64,000 bases of DNA from Chitiniphilus purpureus (GTDB taxonomy: Bacteria > Pseudomonadota > Gammaproteobacteria > Burkholderiales > Chitinibacteraceae), in assembly GCF_025642115.1 (NCBI RefSeq), contig NZ_CP106753.1, positions 1,945,501 to 2,009,500 on the forward strand. The letters are read 5' to 3'. The notes beneath the pieces are model-generated. The model saw only the letters and a list, made by a program, of their open reading frames with translations, was not told the DNA's origin and did no database searches. How positions within the stretch are numbered: position 1 is the first letter of the stretch; the number at the start of each line of letters is the position of its first letter. Below are positions 1-7,083 of this stretch, one piece after another. The position numbers were made by a program, and so were the translations under genes.

Positions 1-567
1 GAGAAGGCCCCCAAGCTCGGCTCGCAGACCACGGTATGTGACGGCTACCGGGTCTGGGACAGACTCAGCCCGCAAAGCCAGAAGGCCTTTCTGGAACAGG
101 ACATCGTCTACAACCGCAACGTGGAAGAGGCCAAGTGGAAGCGCTTCGTCTTCCATATGCTGCAGCAGGCCAAGCCGCTGGAAGACATCCGCCTCGACGA
201 TCTGATCGCGCTGGTCAACGACCCGGAGCAGACCCGGATCACCGACAACGGCGACGGCTCGATCCACTATGCCTTCAGGACCGCGGCCGTCCACCCCACG
301 CTGTTCAGCGAACGGCCCGCCTTCGCCAACAGCATCCTCGGGCCGTCGTACCACTACGAAAAGCCGGTCATCACCTTCGCCGACGAATCGCCGCTGACCG
401 CCGAACTGCTTGAGGAAATCGCATCCGTCTCGGAAAGCGTGACCGACAACCTGGATTGGCAGGACGGCGACGTGGCGCTGATCGACAACACCCGGGTCAT
501 GCACGGCCGTCGTGCCATCGTCGACCCTGACCGCTCCATCTACAACGCGCTGAGCTACGTGAGCTGA
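1..567 (+). CDS. TauD/TfdA-like Fe(II)/2-oxoglutarate dioxygenase, 5' truncated
   Basis: The frame is open from base 1, so the start and the N-terminal half (with the HxD iron ligands) lie outside the window. The visible ~188 residues have the C-terminal features of TauD-family oxygenases used in natural product pathways: an early CDGYRVWDRL stretch, and near the end VALIDNTRVMHGRRAI, which supplies the distal iron-binding His and the Arg that binds the 2-oxoglutarate carboxylate. It would hydroxylate, desaturate or otherwise oxidise a small-molecule or carrier-bound substrate in the cytoplasm; the substrate cannot be read. The next gene starts 5 nt downstream, so it is co-transcribed with the oxygenase cluster. 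Family assignment is confident; role is inferred. Confidence 0.8.
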   Translation, partial: EKAPKLGSQTTVCDGYRVWDRLSPQSQKAFLEQDIVYNRNVEEAKWKRFVFHMLQQAKPLEDIRLDDLIALVNDPEQTRITDNGDGSIHYAFRTAAVHPTLFSERPAFANSILGPSYHYEKPVITFADESPLTAELLEEIASVSESVTDNLDWQDGDVALIDNTRVMHGRRAIVDPDRSIYNALSYVS

Positions 568-572
568 TCGCC

Positions 573-908
573 ATGAAATACACGATCGTCGTGACCTACT
601 CCTTCAGCCCCGAGTGGCTGCAGAAGAGCTGGGAAGCGCGCGCCGAATACGAAAAACGCCACGTGCGGCCGATCTTCGCGGAATACGCCAGCGACGTGCA
701 GGTGCGCTTCTTCGATGCCGAGGCATTCAGCGCCCGTTTCAGCGACTTCATGATCCTCGAAACGACGGACCTCAAACGCTACTACTACCTGATCGAAGCA
801 CTGCGTGACAGTCCGCTGTTCAAGGATGGCCTCGTCGAATTCAAGGACATCTTCCTGGGCATCGAAGACGGCTTCCAGGATTACGAACGTGAAGTACGGA
901 ATCTCTAA
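573..908 (+). CDS. Darcynin-like small protein
   Basis: A 111-residue soluble protein with no signal peptide or membrane segment. The layout (short beta strand start MKYTIVVTYSF, central VQVRFFDAEAFSARFSDFMILET, then YYYLIEALRDS and an acidic end with FLGIEDGFQDYE) resembles the darcynin family of ~110-residue bacterial proteins of unknown function, from memory of that family. The size and strand pattern also suggest a dimeric alpha/beta-barrel (ferredoxin-like) fold, as in small monooxygenase or cyclase partners. It sits 5 nt after the TauD-like gene and 22 nt before the diiron oxygenase gene, so it probably works in the same pathway. No catalytic residue can be assigned. Confidence 0.6.
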   Translation: MKYTIVVTYSFSPEWLQKSWEARAEYEKRHVRPIFAEYASDVQVRFFDAEAFSARFSDFMILETTDLKRYYYLIEALRDSPLFKDGLVEFKDIFLGIEDGFQDYEREVRNL

Positions 909-930
909 CCAAACACTGAAGGTATAGAAA

Positions 931-1830
931 ATGAATCGCGAGCAACTGCATCAGATCAACGCGCGCGCGCACGAGCGCACCTTTCACCCCGCGGAACTCG
1001 AATGGCCCCAGTCGTTCCCGCAGGAGGAGCTGGACTTCATCTCCCGAATGAGCTTTGGCGAGACCGGCCATGACTACAAGGCGATCGCCTATATCACCAA
1101 GGAGCTGGCGCAGCTGGCCGAGATCGAGCGCCACGTCTCGGCCGTATTGACCTACGTGCTGTCCGAACTGCAGGCCGACGACGGTCCGCTGGCCGACGGC
1201 TTTGAACTGCACCATGCGCTCAGCTGCTTCGCCGCCGAGGAGCTGCAGCACGCCAACCTGTTCTACCGCTACGTGCGGTTGCTGTCGGGCCGGGATTTCA
1301 AGTACCCGGAAAACCTGTTCGACATGCGCGTCGCGCCGTATCAGGGACCCGATTCCCCGTATGTGAAGCTCGCGGCGCTGTGTTGCTCGGCCTATATCGG
1401 CGAATCGGTCATCACGGTCTTCGAGCGCCGCGCACGGGCGATGGACCCGGAGATGCAGTTCTTCTTCACCCGGTTGCTGTATCTGCACGGGCTGGACGAA
1501 GCGCGGCATATCCAGCTTGACCATTTCGTCTTCGACCATGTGATCCCGTCGCTGAGCCCGCAGGAAAAGCGCCGCATGCGCCAGATCCTGGACAGCACCG
1601 AGGCGTTGAACACCGAGCTGGCCATGCGCTTCGAAGCACACGCCAAGCAGCACTTCGAGGTGGACTACACCGACGGCAACCCCGGGCATGCCACCCAGCT
1701 CAAGCTCACGCTGGCATTCCGCGAGCTCGTGTTCGGCAAGCAGGACATCTGCAAGGTGGACGACGCGATGTGCGACGAGCAACGCCAGCTGATCGAAGAT
1801 TTTTCCAGTTCCCGCTGCGTGCACGCCTGA
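931..1830 (+). CDS. AurF-like diiron oxygenase
   Basis: A 299-residue, mostly helical ferritin-like protein. All seven carboxylate/histidine ligands of the AurF p-aminobenzoate N-oxygenase type can be placed: Glu in AEIERH (about residue 64), Glu and His in AAEELQH (about 104-107), Glu in YIGESV (about 157), and HGLDEARH (about 186-193) with the HxxxExxH spacing. AurF relatives turn arylamines or amino groups into hydroxylamine, nitroso or nitro groups, or act as hydroxylases (CmlA/CmlI-like chemistry differs in detail). Neighbouring aminotransferase genes make an N-oxygenation role plausible, but this is inference. The start ATG follows AGGTATAGAAA, a modest ribosome binding site. Confidence 0.78.
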   Translation: MNREQLHQINARAHERTFHPAELEWPQSFPQEELDFISRMSFGETGHDYKAIAYITKELAQLAEIERHVSAVLTYVLSELQADDGPLADGFELHHALSCFAAEELQHANLFYRYVRLLSGRDFKYPENLFDMRVAPYQGPDSPYVKLAALCCSAYIGESVITVFERRARAMDPEMQFFFTRLLYLHGLDEARHIQLDHFVFDHVIPSLSPQEKRRMRQILDSTEALNTELAMRFEAHAKQHFEVDYTDGNPGHATQLKLTLAFRELVFGKQDICKVDDAMCDEQRQLIEDFSSSRCVHA

Positions 1831-1840
1831 GGAGCCGAAC

Positions 1841-3265
1841 ATGACTAGTTCCGCCGGAGCGACGGTGGCTGCACCGGTTGCCGTCAGCGCCCGTCCGCTG
1901 CTGACCCTGCTTGCGATGCTCGCGCTTTTCCTTGCCGCGATGGACAGCACCGCCATGGGCACGCTGCTGCCCTTCATCAAGGGGCAGCTCGGCGACGAGG
2001 CACTCTACCCCTGGCTGATGTCCGGCTTCATCCTGGCCAGTGTCCTTGCAACCCCGCTGGCAGGCTGGATGGCGGACATCGTGGGCGAGAAGACGGCCAT
2101 CCTCGGCGCGCTGTTGCTGTTCCTGCTCGGCTCGCTGGCGATCTGGTACGCGCCCTCGATGCAGATGCTGCTGTGGGCCCGCGTGCTGCAGGGCGCCGGT
2201 GCCGGCGCGATCACCGTGACCACCTATGTGATCATCGGCCGCCTCTACAGCGCCCAGGAGCGCGGCAAGATGCAGGGCATCCTCAGCCTGGTCTGGGGCC
2301 TGGCGGCCATTGCCGGCCCGCTCGCGGGCGCACTGATCCATCAGCTCTGGGGCTGGCGCACGGTGTTCCTGCTCAATGTGCCGCTGTGCCTGGTCATCGC
2401 CGCCCTCATCGCCGCAGCCTACCCCCGTGCCGCGCAGGCGCCGACCAGCCCCAAGCGCATCGACCCGCTGACGCTGCTGGCCTTTGCCGCCTTCCTCACG
2501 AGCGCCCTGCTGTTGATCATGGCCGGGTCGCTGCGCCTGTCCGAAGCCAGCCGCAACGGTTGGAGCGCGGTGTTGGCCGCCAGCCTGCTGATCCAGGCCT
2601 GGCGGGTCTACGCCAACAAGGAGCGCAGCCTTGTGCCGGTGGCGTTCCTGTCCGAGCGCAGATACCTCGCGCCGGCGCTGGCCACGGTGCTTGCCAGCAT
2701 CACGCTCTACGCCTCGGTGACGCTGTTGCCGCTCTACCTGAACGGCAGCGGCCATACCGATTCGGTGGAAGGCGGGCTGCTGGTGATGGCCGCGGCGCTG
2801 GGTTGGGTGGTGGGCTCGGCGCTGTGCGGCGGGCTGACCGGCAAGATCGGCTTTCGCCTGCCCGGTGTGATCGGTGCGCTCCTGCTGCTGGGGGGCACCG
2901 GCCTGCTGATGACGCTGACACCGGCTGCCGCAAATGCGATGTTCGCGCTGTCGCAAGGGCTGATCGGCCTTGGCATCGGCTTCATCGCCACCACTGCCCT
3001 GGTCGCGGTCCAGAACCAGGCACCGTTGGAACGGATCGGCGGCTACACCGCGGCCATCCAACTGTGCCGGAACATCGGGGCGGCACTGGGCATCAATACC
3101 ATGGCCTCGCTGCAGATCATGTCGTTGCGCGAACTGGAAGGTGGGCATGTGGCCAACGCCTGGAGCCTGTCCTTCGACCGCAGTTTCGAAGTGCTGTTCG
3201 CGATGACCGTGCTGGCGCTGCTGTGCGCGCTGTTCATGTCTTCCCGCCCGGTGCGGCAGAACTGA
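1841..3265 (+). CDS. MFS drug/metabolite exporter, DHA2-like
   Basis: A 474-residue polytopic inner-membrane protein with the MFS pattern of about 14 hydrophobic segments. The first helix carries MDSTAMGTLLPFIKG, like the LDxTIVNVALP motif of DHA2 proton antiporters. The cytoplasmic loop GWMADIVGEKTAILG matches MFS motif A (GxxxDxxGxk). It starts 10 nt after the AurF-like gene and ends 10 nt before the reductase gene, placing it inside the biosynthetic operon. It most likely exports the pathway product or gives self-resistance. The substrate is unknown. Confidence 0.85.
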   Translation: MTSSAGATVAAPVAVSARPLLTLLAMLALFLAAMDSTAMGTLLPFIKGQLGDEALYPWLMSGFILASVLATPLAGWMADIVGEKTAILGALLLFLLGSLAIWYAPSMQMLLWARVLQGAGAGAITVTTYVIIGRLYSAQERGKMQGILSLVWGLAAIAGPLAGALIHQLWGWRTVFLLNVPLCLVIAALIAAAYPRAAQAPTSPKRIDPLTLLAFAAFLTSALLLIMAGSLRLSEASRNGWSAVLAASLLIQAWRVYANKERSLVPVAFLSERRYLAPALATVLASITLYASVTLLPLYLNGSGHTDSVEGGLLVMAAALGWVVGSALCGGLTGKIGFRLPGVIGALLLLGGTGLLMTLTPAAANAMFALSQGLIGLGIGFIATTALVAVQNQAPLERIGGYTAAIQLCRNIGAALGINTMASLQIMSLRELEGGHVANAWSLSFDRSFEVLFAMTVLALLCALFMSSRPVRQN

Positions 3266-3275
3266 GGCGGACGTC

Positions 3276-3833
3276 ATGGGCAAGAACGTATTGATCCTCA
3301 ACGGCAACCCCAAGCCCGACAGCTTCTGCCGCTCGCTGGCGCTGCAGTATCTGGCCGGCGCGCAGGAGGCGGGGCACGCCGTCAGGCTGGTCCATATCGC
3401 CGATTTCCAGAAACCGGGCGGGCGCGGCGCAGTGGCGCAGGACATCAGCGCCCAGGCCGACCTGCTGTGGGCCGAGCATATCGTGTTCATCTATCCCAAC
3501 TGGTGGGGAACGGTGCCCGCCGCCTTGAAAGGGTGGCTGGATACCGTGCTCACCGCCGGTTTCGCCTTCCGTTTCGACATGGCGACCAACCGGCTCGAAG
3601 GGCTGCTCGAAGGCAGGACAGCGCGGCTGGTGGTCACCATGGATACCCCGAAGTGGATCTACCGGCTGCTGTTTTCCAACGGCGGCATCACCATCATGCG
3701 GCGCGCCGTCCTCGGCTTTTGCGGAGTGAAGCCGGTGCGCGTCTCCACTTTCGGTCCCATGTACAAAAGCGATCCTCCGGTACGCGAGAAATGGCTGGTC
3801 CAGATCCGGGAACTGGGCCGGCAGGCGGCGTAG
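3276..3833 (+). CDS. NAD(P)H dehydrogenase (quinone)-type flavodoxin-fold reductase
   Basis: A 185-residue cytoplasmic protein of the NQO1/KefF/MdaB family. The N-terminus VLILNGNPKPDSFCRSL is the phosphate-binding loop for FMN or FAD. The segment FIYPNWWGTVPAALKGWLDTVL is the family signature around the flavin ring. Such enzymes reduce quinones, nitro/nitroso compounds or other electrophiles with NAD(P)H. In this operon it could supply reduced cofactor, adjust the oxidation state of the intermediate made by the diiron enzyme, or protect the cell. It is 10 nt downstream of the exporter gene. A 159-nt gap follows before the aminotransferase pair. Confidence 0.82.
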   Translation: MGKNVLILNGNPKPDSFCRSLALQYLAGAQEAGHAVRLVHIADFQKPGGRGAVAQDISAQADLLWAEHIVFIYPNWWGTVPAALKGWLDTVLTAGFAFRFDMATNRLEGLLEGRTARLVVTMDTPKWIYRLLFSNGGITIMRRAVLGFCGVKPVRVSTFGPMYKSDPPVREKWLVQIRELGRQAA

Positions 3834-3992
3834 GCGCCGCAGGCACCATCAAGGCCCGCCTTCCCGCCTTCCCGCCTGACGGGCCGGCCCGCCGGCGCCA
3901 CGCCCTTGATCATGCCGCCGCGGGTGGGGTGGGCGCCCTCTGGCACGGCGAGTCGAAGATTGCCCGCGATACTTGGAAAATAAGGAGAAACG

Positions 3993-5216
3993 ATGCAAAA
4001 CAGCGAAGTTCTGTCGGCATATCGTAGTCACGCCGCGCCCTATCAAACCGAAAACCTGTGCGATCTGGTCGTCGAGACGGCTGAAAGCGCCACCCTGTTC
4101 CTGGCCGATGGCAGGCAGGTGATCGACATGGCATCCGGCGGTTTCGGTTATGCCCATCCATTGGTGAAGCAAAGCGTCATCGAGCAGGTGAAACGCGGCC
4201 CGCTATCGAACCGCATCCTGGTCAACCGGGCACTGACCCGGCTGGTGATCGAGCTGGCCGACTGGTCGCCCGGTGATCTGGACGTCTCCTATATCTGCAA
4301 CTCGGGCGAAGAGGCGCTGGATTCGGCGCTCAAGCTGGCCAAGGGCCATTGGCCGACGCGGCATCAGGTGGTGGTCGCCGAGGGCGGCAACTACGGCACG
4401 CTCAGCCATGGCATCTACTTTGCCGGCATCGGCGCGCAATACCTTGGCAGCCTGCCGTTCCTGCCGGTGGCGTTGCCATTCGGGGACGAAAGCGCCTTCA
4501 TCGCCGCGATCGGCAGCAACACCGCCGCGGTGCTGCTGGAACCGCTCAACCTGGATTCGGGCAGGATCATGGCGTCCGCCGCGTTCTGGAAGGCAGTGCG
4601 GCAGCGCTGCGATGAGACCGGCGCGCTGCTGATCGTCAGCGAATTGCGCACCGGCCTGGGCCGCACTGGCACGCGCTTTGCCATCGAGCACACCGGGATC
4701 GTGCCGGACGTGCTGGTGGTGGGTGGCGCGCTGGGTGGCGGCCATATCGCGGTGGGCGCCTATGTGACGCGCGAACCAGTCAACAGCAAGGTCTACGGCC
4801 GTCGCAATCCCACCTTGCATGGCAGTACCACCGGCGCCAATCCGGCAGCCTGCGCCGCTGCCCTGGCCACGCTGAGCGCCATCGAAAAGGAACGCATGCT
4901 GGATGGCAACGCCCAGTTCGGCTCCCGCGCGGTCAGCTACCTGCGCGCTGCGTCCGGGGTGCGGGCCGTGCAGCATCTGGGATCGCTCGTCGCCATCGAT
5001 TTCGAAAGCGGTGCCATCGCGCGCCAGGTGCACAAGGCGGCGCTGGATGCAGGGCTGTTGCTGCAGGCGCCGATCGACGCGCGCATCCTGCTGCAGCCGC
5101 CGTTGATGATCTCGCCCGATGAACAGCGGCGCGGTCTCGAAAGCCTGAAGCAGGCCATCCGGGACGCCACCGTCACCCAGCCGTTCGCGCAACATGTCAA
5201 GGAGGCCGTGCAGTGA
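3993..5216 (+). CDS. Class III aminotransferase homologue lacking PLP lysine and aspartate (pseudo-aminotransferase)
   Basis: A 407-residue protein with the full length and fold of a class III (ornithine/acetylornithine type) aminotransferase: CNSGEEALDSALKLAK, AAVLLEP, TGLGRTGTRFAIEH and a normal C-terminal domain. Three PLP-site elements are replaced. The Asp that contacts the pyridine nitrogen (DE motif) is Ser216 in VSELRTG. The Schiff-base Lys (SKG in the partner) is Gly245 in VVGGALGGG. The aromatic YHG stack reads NYG. It should therefore be unable to carry PLP in the usual way. The reading frame is intact, an AAGGAG site precedes the ATG, and its stop overlaps the start of the active paralogue, which argues for a structural or regulatory subunit, not decay. 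Confidence 0.82.
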   Translation: MQNSEVLSAYRSHAAPYQTENLCDLVVETAESATLFLADGRQVIDMASGGFGYAHPLVKQSVIEQVKRGPLSNRILVNRALTRLVIELADWSPGDLDVSYICNSGEEALDSALKLAKGHWPTRHQVVVAEGGNYGTLSHGIYFAGIGAQYLGSLPFLPVALPFGDESAFIAAIGSNTAAVLLEPLNLDSGRIMASAAFWKAVRQRCDETGALLIVSELRTGLGRTGTRFAIEHTGIVPDVLVVGGALGGGHIAVGAYVTREPVNSKVYGRRNPTLHGSTTGANPAACAAALATLSAIEKERMLDGNAQFGSRAVSYLRAASGVRAVQHLGSLVAIDFESGAIARQVHKAALDAGLLLQAPIDARILLQPPLMISPDEQRRGLESLKQAIRDATVTQPFAQHVKEAVQ

Positions 5217-6559
5217 ATTGTCAGCAACTGATCGCAATGGCGGGCCGCCATTGGAACCCCACTGCCGCCACCATGTACCGGGTGGCGCATCGTACCGTGG
5301 AAAGCCATTCCGCCGGCTCCTGGGTCTTCGACGAAGACGGGCGGCGTTTCCTTGATTTCGCCTGCAGCTATGGCGTGTTCATCGTCGGGCATTGCAATCC
5401 CCATGTGCAGGAACGGGTGATCAGGCAGATCGAGAAGCTGGCTGCATCCCCCTATGGCACCGCCAATGCCACCGGCGCCGAATTCTTCAAGGTGCTGACG
5501 GACATGCTGCCGGGCGACCTGAAGCGGGTGTACTTCGCCAATTCGGGCGCGGAGATCTCGGAATTGACGATGCGGGCGGTATTGGCCATCCAGGCACCGC
5601 GCAAGAAGATCATCGTCATCCGCAACTCCTACCACGGCAAGACACTGGGCGCGCTCAACCTGCTGGGCCAGCAGAACCACCGGGCGCCGTTCCTGCCGCT
5701 CAGCCCCGATGTGAGCTTTGTCCCCTGGGGCGATCTGGAGGCGATGCAGCGTGAAGTCGGCGCCGGCGCCGCCGCGGTGTTCCTGGAGCCGGTGCTGGGC
5801 GGCGCCTACCTGCAGACGCCGCCGCCGGGCTATGTGCGCGGTGTGGCCGAGCTGTGCCAGAAGACCGATACGCTGTTCGTCGCCGACGAGATCCAGACCG
5901 CATTCGGTCGCTGCGGCAGGATGTTCGCGATCGAATACGATCCGGGCATCCAGCCGGACATCATGCTGCTCTCCAAGGGCATCACCGGCGGCCATAGCTC
6001 GATCGCGGTCGCAGTGATGCGCGAATCGCTGGTCAGGAAGCTTGAGGCCATTCCCGGCCTGCCGGCACGCTACCTGGCTACCGATTCGGGTGGCTCCCCC
6101 TATGCCTGCGCTGCGGCGCTGGCCGCGATCGAATTCATCCGGGAGCACAACCTGCCCGCCCAGGCCGAGAAACTCGGTGCACGGCTGTTGGGCGGCTTGC
6201 GCGACGCGGCACGCAAGCACCCGGCCTTGATCCTGGACGCGCCCGGCATCGGGCTGATGACGGGGCTGCGCGTGCGCAACCCTGCCGTCGAAACGGCGAT
6301 CACCATCGGGCTTGGCAAGCGCGGCATCCATGTCGGGCACTCGATGAACGAATCGGCACAACATCCGGTGCTGCGCTTCTACCCAGCCCTGACAGTGACC
6401 GAGGCCGAGATCGACCAGGTGCTGGCTGCACTGAACGAAACCCTGGCCACGCTGGACCGCAAACCGGCTTTCGTCTTCGACCTGATGAACCAGATCGTCA
6501 AGCGGCAATACCGGCTGCCGCCCAAGGTGCTGTTCAAGCTGGCCGGGGTCAAGGACTAG
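5213..6559 (+). CDS. Class III PLP-dependent aminotransferase, catalytically complete
   Basis: A 448-residue class III aminotransferase with an intact active site: FANSGAEISELTMRAVLA for phosphate binding, NSYHGKTLG with the PLP-stacking aromatic residue, Asp225 in ADEIQTAFGR, and Schiff-base Lys255 in LLSKGITGG. It begins with GTG at 5213, overlapping the TGA of the previous gene (GTGA), with AAGGAGG at 5199-5205 inside that gene. The two are thus translationally coupled and probably made in equal amounts. The reaction would move an amino group to or from a pathway intermediate, perhaps providing the amine for the AurF-like enzyme. The substrate is not predictable. It is the last gene of the cluster before the tRNA. 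Confidence 0.87.
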   Translation: MNCQQLIAMAGRHWNPTAATMYRVAHRTVESHSAGSWVFDEDGRRFLDFACSYGVFIVGHCNPHVQERVIRQIEKLAASPYGTANATGAEFFKVLTDMLPGDLKRVYFANSGAEISELTMRAVLAIQAPRKKIIVIRNSYHGKTLGALNLLGQQNHRAPFLPLSPDVSFVPWGDLEAMQREVGAGAAAVFLEPVLGGAYLQTPPPGYVRGVAELCQKTDTLFVADEIQTAFGRCGRMFAIEYDPGIQPDIMLLSKGITGGHSSIAVAVMRESLVRKLEAIPGLPARYLATDSGGSPYACAAALAAIEFIREHNLPAQAEKLGARLLGGLRDAARKHPALILDAPGIGLMTGLRVRNPAVETAITIGLGKRGIHVGHSMNESAQHPVLRFYPALTVTEAEIDQVLAALNETLATLDRKPAFVFDLMNQIVKRQYRLPPKVLFKLAGVKD

Positions 6560-6756
6560 CCGCCCCGCCGCGGGTGCAGCAAAGCCTGCGCGGTGGACCC
6601 CGGCGCAGGGCACGGTGGGGTGGCATACGGCGCATGCAGGCGCGGTGTGCCGCCCCGTCTTGTTTGGCGGCAAGGACGCGCGACCGCTGATTGCCCAGCC
6701 GTCTGCGGCCCGCCATTGATGACCCGCGCCGGGCTGCATGACGCAGCGCAAAGGCG

Positions 6757-6786
6757 TTGGCAAATGGCATTGGCTGCGCTTATAAT
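6757..6786 (+). promoter_or_regulatory. Sigma70 promoter of tRNA-Ala
   Basis: TTGGCA at 6757-6762 and a perfect TATAAT at 6781-6786 are separated by 18 nt. Transcription would start near 6793, giving a ~64-nt leader before the mature tRNA end at 6857. A strong consensus -10 is expected of a stable RNA gene. Confidence 0.75.
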
Positions 6787-6856
6787 CGCGACCTTCCTAC
6801 GGAGCGGGTGGGGCGCACGGCGCACACCGGCTTTCCAGCCCATAGGATGCCTCTTT

Positions 6857-6932
<76 letters not shown>

Positions 6933-6940
6933 ATCCCTTT

Positions 6941-6973
6941 CGGCCGCCCCTGTGGGCGGCCGAATCGTTTTGT
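6941..6973 (+). terminator. Rho-independent terminator after tRNA-Ala
   Basis: A perfect 9-bp stem, CGGCCGCCC (6941-6949) and GGGCGGCCG (6954-6962), with loop CTGT, is followed by AATCGTTTTGTT. It starts 8 nt after the tRNA CCA end. Confidence 0.8.
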
Positions 6974-7031
6974 TGGCCGCACTTTCAGGCCCGGCTGGCG
7001 CTACCGGCGTCTGATCTGCGCCCCTGTCACT

Positions 7032-7053
7032 CCGCCACTGAGGTGGCGGCTTT
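7032..7053. terminator. Possible terminator between tRNA-Ala and malic enzyme 1
   Basis: Stem CCGCCAC/GTGGCGG with loop TGAG, followed on the + strand by CTTT. It lies just downstream of the stop codon of the leftward malic enzyme gene. The T tract is poor on both strands, so this is only a candidate. Confidence 0.35.
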
Positions 7054-7083
7054 GCGCACACACTGGCCGACGTCATACGGCAC

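Noticed and set aside
1706..3490. 594-codon open frame on the minus strand
   Set aside because: It lies antisense to the MFS exporter gene, is rich in Arg, Gln and His with no domain, and comes from the high-GC codon pattern of the real gene.
6560..6856. Integration site at the tRNA-Ala gene next to the accessory cluster
   Set aside because: No integrase gene, no repeated tRNA 3' end in the window and no composition break that I can see.
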